Below, one piece after another: positions 15,204 through 23,447 of a stretch of DNA of 31,091 nucleotides. This DNA is from Pelomonas sp052436255 (GTDB lineage Bacteria; Pseudomonadota; Gammaproteobacteria; Burkholderiales; Burkholderiaceae_C): assembly GCA_052436255.1 (NCBI GenBank), contig JBQVNP010000054.1, positions 1 through 31,091 of the forward strand, written 5' to 3'. The stretch's first letter is position 1. The number at the start of each line of letters is the position of its first letter. The notes under the pieces were generated by a model. That model was given only the letters and a program-made list of their open reading frames with translations, was not told where the DNA came from and searched no databases. A program made the position numbers and the translations under genes.

Positions 15204-16289
15204 ATGAAAGACTCCCTGCGCCAGCAGTTCGACCGCCTCGCCTACCGCCTTGCCGAGTTGGACACCATCCTTGCCGACGGCAGCATCGCCTCGGACATGA
15301 AGCGTTACCGCGCGCTGACCAAGGAACAGTCCGAGGTGGCCGGTCTGGTCGAGTGCTATAGGCGCTATCAAGCGCACGAAGCCGACCTCGCGGCCGCGCG
15401 CGACATGCTGGCCGACCCCGAGATGGCCGAGATGGCGCGCGAGGAGATCGCAAACGCCGAGTCCGCGCTGACCGCGCTGGACGCCGAACTGCAGCTCGCG
15501 CTGATCCCGAAGGACCCCGACGACGAGCGCAATGCCTTCGTCGAAATCCGCGCCGGTGCGGGCGGTGACGAATCGGCGCTGTTCGCCGGCGACCTGGCGC
15601 GGATGTACCTGCGTTTCGCCGAACGCCAAGGGTGGCGTACGGAAGTCCTGTCCGAGAACGTGTCGGACCTGGGCGGCTACAAGGAACTGGTGGTGCGCAT
15701 CGAGGGCGACAACGTCTACGGTCGGCTGAAGTTCGAGAGCGGCGGCCACCGTGTGCAACGCGTGCCGGCGACGGAAGCGCAAGGGCGCATCCACACCAGC
15801 GCCTGCACCATCGCCGTGATGCCCGAGCCCGACGAGACCGAGGCGATCACGCTGAACCCGGCCGACCTGCGCATCGACACCTTCCGCGCCAGCGGCGCCG
15901 GCGGCCAGCACATCAATAAGACCGACTCCGCCGTGCGCGTCGTCCACCTGCCGACCGGCATCGTCGCCGAATGCCAGGACGGCCGCAGCCAGCACAGCAA
16001 CAAGGCCAAGGCGCTGCAGGTGCTGCAGGCGCGCATCCAGGACAAGGCGCGCAGCGAGCGCGACGCCAAGGAGGCCGCCACGCGCAAGGGCCTGATCGGC
16101 ACCGGCGACCGCAGCGACCGCATCCGCACCTACAACTTCCCGCAGGGCCGCCTCACCGATCACCGCATCAACCTGACGCTCTACAAGCTTGGCCAGATCA
16201 TGGACGGTGATCTCGACGACGTGATCCAGGGGCTGCTGGCAGCGCAGGCGGCGGAGCAGTTGGCGCAGCTGGAAGAGGGCCGCGCATGA
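15204..16289 (+). CDS. prfA: Peptide chain release factor 1
   Basis: RF1 recognises UAG and UAA and triggers peptide release on the ribosome. The 361-residue protein carries the RF1 codon-reading tripeptide PAT at 188-190. The catalytic GGQ sits at 233-235 within GAGGQHINKTDSAVR. The charged coiled N-terminal domain and length match the family. The stop overlaps the prmC start (ATGA at 16286-16289), which fits function because PrmC methylates the GGQ glutamine of this protein. No strong Shine-Dalgarno is visible before the ATG; the upstream bases are a C-run. Confidence 0.97.
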   Translation: MKDSLRQQFDRLAYRLAELDTILADGSIASDMKRYRALTKEQSEVAGLVECYRRYQAHEADLAAARDMLADPEMAEMAREEIANAESALTALDAELQLALIPKDPDDERNAFVEIRAGAGGDESALFAGDLARMYLRFAERQGWRTEVLSENVSDLGGYKELVVRIEGDNVYGRLKFESGGHRVQRVPATEAQGRIHTSACTIAVMPEPDETEAITLNPADLRIDTFRASGAGGQHINKTDSAVRVVHLPTGIVAECQDGRSQHSNKAKALQVLQARIQDKARSERDAKEAATRKGLIGTGDRSDRIRTYNFPQGRLTDHRINLTLYKLGQIMDGDLDDVIQGLLAAQAAEQLAQLEEGRA

Positions 16290-17095
16290 CCGTCGACGAA
16301 GCGCTGGCCCTCGCCCACCGGCTCGGCGTCGAGCGCAGCGATGCCCAGACGCTCATCGGCCATCTGACCGGCCACGACCGCGCCTGGCTCATCACGCATG
16401 GCGACTCATCGGCACCCGGTGCGGAACAAGCGGTGCGCCGTCTGGCCACCGGCGCACCGTTGGCCCACCTGACCGGCTGGCAACCCTTCCACGGCCTGAT
16501 GCTGCAGGTCACGCCGGCGACGTTGATCCCCCGCCCGGACACGGAAACCTTGGTCGACTGGGCGCTGGAACTGCTGGCTGACCGGCCCGGCCAACCCAGC
16601 GTCGTCGACCTCGGCACCGGCAGCGGCGCCATCGCGCTGGCCATCAAAGCGGCCTGCCCGCGCGCCAAGGTCACGGCCGTCGACTTCAGCGCCGACGCAC
16701 TCACCGTCGCGCGCGCCAACGGCGACCGCCTCGGCTTGCCTGTCGACTGGCACCACGGCAGCTGGTTCGCACCCCTGGCCGGCCGGCATTTCGACTTGAT
16801 CGTCAGCAATCCGCCCTACATCGCTGGCGATGATCCGCACCTGCCGGCATTGCGCCACGAGCCCAGCACCGCGTTGACCCCTGGTGGCGATGGCCTGGCC
16901 CACCTACGCACGCTCATTGATGCTGCACCGCAACACCTGAACCAGGGTGGCTGGCTGCTTTTGGAGCATGGCTGGGATCAAGCCGACACCGTTGCCGAGC
17001 GCCTAGGCACCCGAGGATTTTCCCAGGTGCAGCTGCGGCGGGATCTCGCCGACCGGCCTCGCGCCAGCGGCGGCCGCTGGACTGCAACGAACTGA
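16286..17095 (+). CDS. prmC: Release factor glutamine methyltransferase
   Basis: PrmC methylates the glutamine of the GGQ motif in release factors, using S-adenosylmethionine. The 269-residue protein has an N-terminal helical domain (1-75), the SAM-binding motif VVDLGTGSGAIAL at about 106-118, an acidic VTAVDFS segment for ribose binding, and the diagnostic NPPY motif at 175-178. Length fits HemK/PrmC. Its ATG overlaps the prfA stop, so enzyme and substrate are coupled in expression. The gene ends 110 bases before the next one. Confidence 0.95.
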   Translation: MTVDEALALAHRLGVERSDAQTLIGHLTGHDRAWLITHGDSSAPGAEQAVRRLATGAPLAHLTGWQPFHGLMLQVTPATLIPRPDTETLVDWALELLADRPGQPSVVDLGTGSGAIALAIKAACPRAKVTAVDFSADALTVARANGDRLGLPVDWHHGSWFAPLAGRHFDLIVSNPPYIAGDDPHLPALRHEPSTALTPGGDGLAHLRTLIDAAPQHLNQGGWLLLEHGWDQADTVAERLGTRGFSQVQLRRDLADRPRASGGRWTATN

Positions 17096-17205
17096 AATCC
17101 CCCAGAACTGTGTGATGTATTGCTGCCAGTTCGTCATTCCCGTAACCGACTGCGCGGCGTAGTATCAAATCCCGGTGCCGCCCGATGCACCGGCAGGAGA
17201 TGACC

Positions 17206-17778
17206 ATGACCCGCCTTGCCAGCGCTGCAGTTCTGAGCCTCTCTGCCCTTTTGGCCTTGCCCGCCCTGGCCGACCGCGACGCCAATCCGCGCTGGCAAGC
17301 GCGCCTGCAGTTGAGCAGCGCCGACGGCGCCGCGGACAGCCAGCCGCACCTCGGCGGCTCGCGGGTGCTTAGCGCCAACCTGTTGGGCGACTACTACCTG
17401 ACGAGTTCGGGCTTCTCTGGCCTGCAAGGCGGCCTGCGCGCCACCGGGGGCCTGCTGCTGGGGCCGCTGTCCATGTCACAAAGCAGCGGGGGGCTGGCCC
17501 TCGGCAGCGGCCCCGTGGCGGCCGGCCGGCGCAGCCTGTCCCTGAACGGCATGGAAGCCTACTCCCTGGAGCCGAGCGCCAATCTGTCCTATGTCGGCAT
17601 CGGCTATACCGGCCGCGTGCAGGGCAGCGGCTTCGCCTTCAGCGCCGACCTCGGCCTGATGTCGGGCTCCTACGGAGGCCTGCGGCTGGGACGCAGCAGC
17701 GCCCAGGGCTTCGAGGACGCGATGCGCGATCTGCGCTTCAAGCCCCTGCTGCAACTGGGCCTGGCCTACAGCTATTGA
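17206..17778 (+). CDS. Putative small outer-membrane beta-barrel protein, function unknown
   Basis: This 190-residue protein has a signal peptide (1-22, ending ALA), then alternating hydrophobic and polar strands rich in Gly, Ser, Leu and Tyr. It ends with LQLGLAYSY, a C-terminal aromatic residue of the type the BAM machinery reads on outer-membrane proteins. I do not recognise a characterised family. I chose the ATG at 17206 because AGGAGA (17195-17200) sits 5 bases upstream; other in-frame ATG codons lie at 17185 and 17200. A possible promoter TTCCCG-N17-TAGTAT (17137-17165) precedes it. It stands alone between prmC and grxD. Porin, adhesin or structural barrel roles cannot be separated. 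Confidence 0.68.
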   Translation: MTRLASAAVLSLSALLALPALADRDANPRWQARLQLSSADGAADSQPHLGGSRVLSANLLGDYYLTSSGFSGLQGGLRATGGLLLGPLSMSQSSGGLALGSGPVAAGRRSLSLNGMEAYSLEPSANLSYVGIGYTGRVQGSGFAFSADLGLMSGSYGGLRLGRSSAQGFEDAMRDLRFKPLLQLGLAYSY

Positions 17779-17789
17779 TGGCCGGGGGC

Positions 17790-17813
17790 GGGGTCAGTCC
17801 ACCGGACTGCCCC
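17790..17813 (+). repeat. Hairpin between the barrel gene and grxD
   Basis: GGGG-T-CAGTCC pairs with GGACTG-CCCC around a 3-base loop, with one bulged T. It starts 12 bases after the upstream stop. Without a T-tract it could be a Rho-linked transcript end or a stability element. Confidence 0.5.
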
Positions 17814-17865
17814 TGTCCGGGCTCAGTCCCGGATAATTGCGGTTTTGCCTTTGATGAGAACTGCA

Positions 17866-18180
17866 ATGAGCGACGTTCAGCAACGCATTGACGACCTGGT
17901 CAAGTCCAACCGTGTCGTGCTCTTCATGAAGGGCACGGCCCAGTTCCCGATGTGCGGCTTCTCTGGCCGTGCGATCCAGATCCTGAAGGCTTCCGGCGTC
18001 ACGGACCTGAAGACCTTCAACGTGCTGGAAGACGAGGAAGTGCGCCAGGGCATCAAGGACTATGCCAACTGGCCCACCATTCCCCAGCTCTACATCGGCG
18101 GCGAGTTCGTCGGCGGCTCGGACATCATGATGGAGATGTACGAGTCGGGTGAACTGCAACAGGCTCTGGCCACGGCGTGA
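17866..18180 (+). CDS. grxD: Monothiol glutaredoxin Grx4 family
   Basis: Monothiol CGFS glutaredoxins bind a [2Fe-2S] cluster with glutathione and deliver or store Fe-S clusters. The 104-residue protein has KGT at 22-24, the CGFS active site at 30-33, WPTIPQLYIGGEFVGGSDI with the cis-proline and the glutathione-binding GGSD. Length is typical. I chose the ATG at 17866 because the protein then starts MSDVQQRID like family members; an in-frame ATG at 17854 is the alternative. GATAAT at 17832-17837 could be a -10 box. The stop overlaps the ubiX GTG start (GTGA). Confidence 0.95.
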   Translation: MSDVQQRIDDLVKSNRVVLFMKGTAQFPMCGFSGRAIQILKASGVTDLKTFNVLEDEEVRQGIKDYANWPTIPQLYIGGEFVGGSDIMMEMYESGELQQALATA

Positions 18181-18737
18181 CGCGCCTTGTCGTCGGGCTG
18201 ACGGGCGCGACGGGCGCGGCCTACCCGCTGCGCCTGCTGCGCCGCGCGCGAGAGTTGGGCGTCGAGACCCATTTCATCGCAACGCCCGCCGGCATTCTGA
18301 ACGCGCACCACGAGCTCGGCCTGGACCGCTCCACGCTGGAGGCCGAAGCCGACCACACCTATGCGCCGGGTGACATCGGCGCCTGCATCGCCAGCGGCAG
18401 CTTCGCGACGGCGGCGATGGTGATCGCGCCCTGCTCGATGAAGTCGCTCGCGGCGATCGCCCACGGCCTGGGCGACAACCTGCTGACGCGCGCCGCCGAC
18501 GTGACGCTGAAGGAGCGCCGCCGCCTCATCCTGATGGTGCGCGAGACGCCGTTCAACCTTGCCCACCTGCGCAACATGGTCGCGGTGACGGAGATGGGCG
18601 GTATCTGCTTCCCGCCGCTGCCGGCCTTCTATCACCACCCCAAGACCATCGAGGAGATGGTGGCCGAGACCGTCGAGCGAGTGCTCGAGCTGGCCGGCAT
18701 CGCGGCCGCCCAGCCCAAGACCTGGACCGGGCTGTAG
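18177..18737 (+). CDS. ubiX: Flavin prenyltransferase UbiX
   Basis: UbiX attaches a dimethylallyl group to FMN, making the prenyl-FMN cofactor for UbiD decarboxylase in ubiquinone synthesis. The 186-residue protein begins with the flavoprotein motif VVGLTGATGAAYPLRLL. It carries IAPCSMKSLAAIAHG (about 83-97), the LVRETP-like block at 120-125 and the PPLPAFYHHP segment at 146-155. The start is GTG at 18177, overlapping the grxD stop as GTGA, so translation is probably by re-initiation. It ends 6 bases before the convergent peptidase gene, with no visible terminator between them. Confidence 0.95.
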   Translation: MTRLVVGLTGATGAAYPLRLLRRARELGVETHFIATPAGILNAHHELGLDRSTLEAEADHTYAPGDIGACIASGSFATAAMVIAPCSMKSLAAIAHGLGDNLLTRAADVTLKERRRLILMVRETPFNLAHLRNMVAVTEMGGICFPPLPAFYHHPKTIEEMVAETVERVLELAGIAAAQPKTWTGL

Positions 18738-18743
18738 GCCCGC

Positions 18744-20879
18744 TCAGGGCTTCTGCACAACCAGGCCGCGCCGTTCAAGCAGCGGCTCGATCCTGGGGTC
18801 GCGGCCGACGAGGCTGCGGAACATCACCATCGCGTCCTCGCTGCCGCCGCGCGACAACAGCTTGGCGCGCAATTGGTCGCCGTTGGCGCGCTTGAGGCCG
18901 CCGTTGGCCATCAACCATTGCACCGTGTCTGCGTCCAGCACCTCGCTCCAGATGTAGGCGTAGTAGCCGGCCGAATAGCCGCCCATGATGTGGCTGAAGT
19001 ACGGTGTGCGGTAGCGCGGCGGCACGGGGCCGAAGTCCAGGCCCTCCTCCTTCAACACCTTGGCTTCGAAGGCCATGACGTCGGCGGCGGCAGGCGCCTG
19101 GCCAGCGGGGAGCTGGTGCAGGCGCTGGTCGAGGAGAGCCGAGCTGAGGTAGGACACCGTCGCATAGCCCTGGTTGAAGCGCCTGGCGCGCTCCACCTTG
19201 TCCAGCAGCTCGCGCGGCATCGGCTCGCCGGTCTTGTGGTGGCGCGCGTAGTTGGCCAGCACGCTGGGCCAGTCGGCCCAGACTTCATTGACCTGCGAGG
19301 GGTACTCGACGAAGTCGCGCGGCGTGCGCCCGAGGCTTGGGTAGGGCACCTTGTTGAACATGGCGTGCAGCGCATGTCCGAACTCGTGGAACAGCGTGTT
19401 GACCTCGTCCCAGGTCAAGAGCGTCGGCTCCCCGGCCGGCGGCTTGGGAATGTTGAGGTGGTTGGCGACGACTGGCTCGGTGCCTTCCAGCGCGTTGTGG
19501 CTTACATAGGCATTCGCCCATGCGCCACCACGTTTGCTGGGCCGCGCATAAAGGTCGGCGATGAAGATGGCCAGTTGCTTGCCGTTGCTGTCGATGACGT
19601 CGTAGACGCTCACGTCATCGCGGTAAACCGGCAGGTCGGTGCGACGCTTGAAGCTGACGCCATAGAGCTGGTTGGCGGCGAAGAACACGCCGCGCTCCAG
19701 CACGCTCGTGACCTCCAGATAGGGCTTGAGCTGGCTTTCGTCGAAGCCGTATCGGGCGGCGCGCAGCTTGTCGGCGTAGTAGCTCCAGTCCCAGGCCTGC
19801 AGCGTGAAGCCGGGTTGCTTCTTGGCGGCCTGTTCCTGGTCGATCACCTTCTGTAGTTCGGCCGCCTCCTGGCGGGCTGAGGCCATCGCCGCAGGTGCGA
19901 GCTTGCGCAGCAGCGCGTTGACGGTATCGACCGACTTGGCGGTCTCTTCCTCCAGCACGAAAGCCGCGGGAGTCGCATAGCCCAGCAGCGCCGCGCGCTC
20001 CTGGCGCAGCGTCATGACGCGGGCGATGATGGCCGTGGTGTCGTTGGCATTGGCACGAGCGCCGCGCGAAACCGATGCACGGTGCAAGCGCTCGCGCAAT
20101 GCGCGGTTCTGCAGGTCGGTCTCGAAGGGCTGGATGGTCGTGTTCAGCAGCGTCAGCAGGTATTTGCCTTCGAAGCCGCGCTTCTTCGCAGCCTCGGCCG
20201 CTGCGGCGACCTGGGCCGGGGTCAGCCCCGCCAGCTCCTCAGCGCTGTCGACGACCACGGCCGAGTCGTTCACCTCCGCGAGCGTGGCCCGGTTGAAGCG
20301 CGCACCGAGCGTGGCCAGCTCGGCATTGATGGCCTTCATGCGCGCTTTCTGCGCGTCGTCCAGGCGAGCGCCGGCGCGCACCATGTCGCGGCGGTAGCGT
20401 TCGATGAGGCGCCTGCCTTCGGCCGTCGGCGCAGCGGTGTCGCGCACCGCGTAGAGGGCTTCGATGCGCGCGAACAGCTTGGGGTTGAGCAGCACCGCGT
20501 CGCGCTGCGCGGCGAGCCTGGGCGCGTAATCCGACTGCACCTGCTGGCGGGCCGGGTTGGCATCGGTGCCCACCAGGTTCGACAGCATCGAGGTCGTGCG
20601 CGCCAGCAAGCGGCCGCTCCTCTCCCAGGCGACGATGGTGTTGTCGAAGGTGGGCGCTGCCGGGTTGTCGGCGATGGCCTGAATCTCGGCCAGTTGCTCA
20701 GCCATGCCCTGGTCGAGCGCTGGCGCGAAATGCTCGTCGCGCAGCTTGTCGAACTGCGGATAGCGCAGTGGCAGCGGGCTGATGCTCAGCAGCGGGTTGG
20801 CAGCGGGCTGGGCGCCGGCTAGGGTGGTGGCCAGCACGGCAGAAAAGATCAGGGGCGCAAAGCGGTAGGCAGCGGGCAT
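18744..20879 (-). CDS. Exported M3 family dipeptidyl carboxypeptidase
   Basis: M3A metallopeptidases of the Dcp type remove dipeptides from peptide C-termini using zinc. The 711-residue protein has a signal peptide (1-23), a long helical N-terminal half and the zinc motif HEFGH at 498-502. The third ligand is probably Glu525 in FVEYPSQ. The substrate-binding GGYSAGYYAYIWSEVLDAD block lies near residues 645-663. Sequence style is closer to Dcp than to oligopeptidase A, and export predicts periplasmic peptide scavenging or turnover. The ATG at 20879 gives the signal peptide. A 7-bp hairpin lies directly upstream in place of a ribosome-binding site. It is the last minus-strand gene before the convergent ubiX. 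Confidence 0.92.
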   Translation of the reverse strand: MPAAYRFAPLIFSAVLATTLAGAQPAANPLLSISPLPLRYPQFDKLRDEHFAPALDQGMAEQLAEIQAIADNPAAPTFDNTIVAWERSGRLLARTTSMLSNLVGTDANPARQQVQSDYAPRLAAQRDAVLLNPKLFARIEALYAVRDTAAPTAEGRRLIERYRRDMVRAGARLDDAQKARMKAINAELATLGARFNRATLAEVNDSAVVVDSAEELAGLTPAQVAAAAEAAKKRGFEGKYLLTLLNTTIQPFETDLQNRALRERLHRASVSRGARANANDTTAIIARVMTLRQERAALLGYATPAAFVLEEETAKSVDTVNALLRKLAPAAMASARQEAAELQKVIDQEQAAKKQPGFTLQAWDWSYYADKLRAARYGFDESQLKPYLEVTSVLERGVFFAANQLYGVSFKRRTDLPVYRDDVSVYDVIDSNGKQLAIFIADLYARPSKRGGAWANAYVSHNALEGTEPVVANHLNIPKPPAGEPTLLTWDEVNTLFHEFGHALHAMFNKVPYPSLGRTPRDFVEYPSQVNEVWADWPSVLANYARHHKTGEPMPRELLDKVERARRFNQGYATVSYLSSALLDQRLHQLPAGQAPAAADVMAFEAKVLKEEGLDFGPVPPRYRTPYFSHIMGGYSAGYYAYIWSEVLDADTVQWLMANGGLKRANGDQLRAKLLSRGGSEDAMVMFRSLVGRDPRIEPLLERRGLVVQKP

Positions 20880-20881
20880 CG

Positions 20882-20908
20882 GGCGGTTGTCTTGTGGACG
20901 AAACCGCC
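20882..20908 (-). repeat. Hairpin immediately upstream of the M3 peptidase start
   Basis: GGCGGTT (20882-20888) and AACCGCC (20902-20908) form a 7-bp stem with a 13-base loop, ending two bases before the ATG. It covers the position of a ribosome-binding site. Confidence 0.5.
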
Positions 20909-20961
20909 AAGACTAACGCTGCAATCGCCCCCCGCCGCAAGCCACGCCGGGAAAGCCCTGA

Positions 20962-21564
20962 TCACTTCTCGCCGGGAAGCAGCCACTGCCGACGCGCGCC
21001 GAAGACGGCGTTGGGGTACTCGGCCCGGCCGCGGCTGCCGTTGTAGCGCCCGAGGGCCAGGAAGAGGTCGCCCTTCTCGATGTCGAGGTAATGGCGCAGG
21101 ATCACGCAGCCGAAACGCAGGTTGGTCTGCATGTGAAAGAGACGCGACGCGTTGCCATCGCCGATGACGCGCGTCCAGAACGGCATGACCTGCATATAGC
21201 CCCGTGCGCCGGCCGTGCTGATGGCGTATTTGCGAAAGCCACTCTCGACCTGGATGAGGCCCAGCACCAGGCTGGGCTCAAGGCCCGCGCGCCTGGCTTC
21301 GTACCAGACGGTTTCGAGAAACTCGATGCGTATCTGTGTCTCGGTCTTGCGCTTCTTCAGCCGCTCGCTCATGGCGCCCAGCCAGCGCAAATAGGCCATG
21401 CGGGCATCGACCTCGTCGAATCTGGGCCGCGGCGGCGCGTTCTGCGCAATGGACGCACTGAGGGCCGAGCGGATGGAATCCGCCAGCGGCTCCTCTCGCT
21501 GGGCACCTGCCCGCGCGCCGAACGGAGTGGCGAGCAGGCCCAGAACCGCAAGGCGGCGCTTCAA
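20962..21564 (-). CDS. Lytic murein transglycosylase (SLT domain), exported
   Basis: Lytic transglycosylases cleave the MurNAc-GlcNAc bond of peptidoglycan, leaving 1,6-anhydro ends. The 200-residue protein has a short signal peptide and a C-terminal SLT domain with catalytic Glu107 in QVESGF, then GARGYMQVMPFW (119-130) and LGRYNGSRG (171-179). It is a small family-1 type enzyme with no extra binding domain. The start is a TTG at 21564 that overlaps the proS stop as TTGA. No other start codon lies close upstream, and the next in-frame Met (residue 56) would lose the signal peptide. It is probably translated by coupling to proS. proS followed by such a gene is, from memory, common in Burkholderiales. 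Confidence 0.88.
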   Translation of the reverse strand: MKRRLAVLGLLATPFGARAGAQREEPLADSIRSALSASIAQNAPPRPRFDEVDARMAYLRWLGAMSERLKKRKTETQIRIEFLETVWYEARRAGLEPSLVLGLIQVESGFRKYAISTAGARGYMQVMPFWTRVIGDGNASRLFHMQTNLRFGCVILRHYLDIEKGDLFLALGRYNGSRGRAEYPNAVFGARRQWLLPGEK

Positions 21565-23306
21565 AGCTTGAGCAAGCCTTTCAGATGGCCCGCGACATCA
21601 GCGACAGCCAGCTTGGTGGCGGCCTCGTCACGGCGGCCCTGGTACTCGACTTGACCTTCCTTGAGGCCGCGGTCCGACAGCACGACACGGTGCGGCACGC
21701 CGATCAGCTCCCAGTCCGCGAACATCGCGCCCGGGCGCTCGCCGCGGTCGTCCAACAGCACGTCGACGCCAAGCGCCTTCAACTCGTCGTAGAGCTGGGT
21801 GGCCGCGGCCTTCACTTCTTCACTGCGGTCCATCCCGATGGGGCAGATGACGGCGGTGAACGGGGCGATGGCGTCTGGCCAGATGATGCCGCGCGCGTCG
21901 TGGTTCTGCTCGATGGCGGCGCCGAGAATGCGCGTGACGCCGATCCCGTAGCAGCCCATCTCCATCAGCTTGGGCTTGCCGTTCTCGTCGAGGAAAGTGG
22001 CGTTCATCGCGGCGGAGTACTTGGTGCCGAGATAGAAGACATGGCCGACTTCGATACCCCGCTGGATGGCGAGCACGCCCTTGCCATCCGGCGAGGGGTC
22101 GCCAGCGACGACATTGCGCAGGTCGGCGACGACGTCGGGCTCCGGCAGGTCGCGACCCCAATTCGCACCGGTGAAGTGGAAGTCTGCTTCGTTGGCGCCA
22201 CAGACGAAGTCACTCATGACGGCGACGGTGCGGTCCGCGACGATCTTGAGCGGCTGCTTCAAGCCGATGGGACCGAGGTAGCCGGGCTTGCAGCCGAAGT
22301 GGGCGTCAATCTCTGAGCCCGTCGCGAAGCGGAAACCGCCCTTGAGCCCTTCCACCTTGCCGGCCTTGACCTCATTGAGATCGTGGTCGCCGCGCACCAG
22401 CAGCAGCCAGACCTGGGTCTTGTCGATGTTGCCGTCCTTGTCCAGCTCGTCCGTGGCGAGCACCAGCGACTTGACCGTCTGGGCCAGCGGCAGATCCAGC
22501 AAGGCCGCGACGTCCTCGCAGGTGCTCTTGCCGGGCGTCGGCGTCTTGGTCAGCGCCTGCAGCGCCGCACCGCGCGCGGGCAGTAGCGCAACGGCCTCGG
22601 CCAGCTCGATGTTGGCGGCGTAGTCGCTGGTCGGGCAGTAAACGATCGCGTCCTCCCCCGTATCGGCGATGACCTGGAACTCGTGCGAACGGTCGCCGCC
22701 GATGGCGCCGGTGTCTGCCGCGACGGCTCGGTACTGCAGGCCGAAGCGGTCGAAGATCTTGCAGTAGGCCGCGTACATGTTCTCGTAGCTGCGGCCGGCG
22801 GCATCGACATCACGGTCGAAGGAGTAGGCGTCCTTCATCGTGAACTCGCGACCGCGCATCAGGCCGAAACGGGGTCGGCGCTCATCGCGGAACTTGGTCT
22901 GGATGTGATAGAAATTTTTAGGCAGCTGGCGGTAACTGCGCAGCTCCTGCCGGGCGATGTCGGTGATGACCTCCTCGCTGGTCGGCTGCACGATGAAGTC
23001 GCGGCCGTGACGGTCCTTCACACGCAACAGCTCCGGGCCCATCTTGTCGAAGCGACCGGTTTCCTGCCACAACTCGGCGGGCTGGATGACGGGCATCAGG
23101 CACTCGACGGCGCCGGCCGCCTCCATTTCCTCCCGGATGATCTTCTCAACCTTGCGGATGACGCGAAGCCCCATCGGCATGTAGTTGTAAATGCCCGCGC
23201 CCAAGCGCTTGATCATGCCGGCGCGCATCATCAGCTTGTGGCTGACCACCTCGGCATCGGCGGGCGCTTCCTTGAGCGTGGAGACGAAGAACTGGGAGGC
23301 TTTCAT
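21561..23306 (-). CDS. proS: Proline-tRNA ligase
   Basis: ProS charges tRNA(Pro) with proline. The 581-residue protein is the bacterial type with class II motif 2 (FRDERRPRFGLMRGREF, about 139-155), the TSEE substrate motif at 109-112 and motif 3 (GCYGIGVTRIL). An inserted YbaK-like editing domain (about 225-385) hydrolyses misacylated alanyl-tRNA(Pro). A C-terminal anticodon-binding domain follows. I chose the ATG at 23306 because the sequence MKASQFFVSTLKEAP matches family N-termini; a TTG at 23318 is also in frame. The stop overlaps the lytic transglycosylase start. A strong hairpin lies in the leader at 23326-23345. rppH is divergent. Confidence 0.97.
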   Translation of the reverse strand: MKASQFFVSTLKEAPADAEVVSHKLMMRAGMIKRLGAGIYNYMPMGLRVIRKVEKIIREEMEAAGAVECLMPVIQPAELWQETGRFDKMGPELLRVKDRHGRDFIVQPTSEEVITDIARQELRSYRQLPKNFYHIQTKFRDERRPRFGLMRGREFTMKDAYSFDRDVDAAGRSYENMYAAYCKIFDRFGLQYRAVAADTGAIGGDRSHEFQVIADTGEDAIVYCPTSDYAANIELAEAVALLPARGAALQALTKTPTPGKSTCEDVAALLDLPLAQTVKSLVLATDELDKDGNIDKTQVWLLLVRGDHDLNEVKAGKVEGLKGGFRFATGSEIDAHFGCKPGYLGPIGLKQPLKIVADRTVAVMSDFVCGANEADFHFTGANWGRDLPEPDVVADLRNVVAGDPSPDGKGVLAIQRGIEVGHVFYLGTKYSAAMNATFLDENGKPKLMEMGCYGIGVTRILGAAIEQNHDARGIIWPDAIAPFTAVICPIGMDRSEEVKAAATQLYDELKALGVDVLLDDRGERPGAMFADWELIGVPHRVVLSDRGLKEGQVEYQGRRDEAATKLAVADVAGHLKGLLKL

Positions 23307-23325
23307 GCGCGGTACCAAATGCGAA

Positions 23326-23345
23326 GGCCGGGTGAAAACCCGGCC
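23326..23345 (-). promoter_or_regulatory. Perfect 8-bp leader hairpin upstream of proS
   Basis: GGCCGGGT and ACCCGGCC enclose a 4-base loop (TTTC on the proS strand, GAAA on the other), 19 bases before the proS ATG. No T-tract follows on either strand, so it is not an intrinsic terminator. It may affect translation or mRNA stability. Confidence 0.5.
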
Positions 23346-23447
23346 GAAGTCACGACAAAACAGGGAGAAATCTGCGGGTTAGCGAGGGCGCTGTGACCAT
23401 CGCGGCCCGATGCAATAATCGAACCAACTAGAGATTTGAGGTTGATT

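Noticed and set aside
17790..17813. Hairpin as an intrinsic terminator
   Set aside because: No T-tract follows on either strand, so it is listed only as a hairpin.
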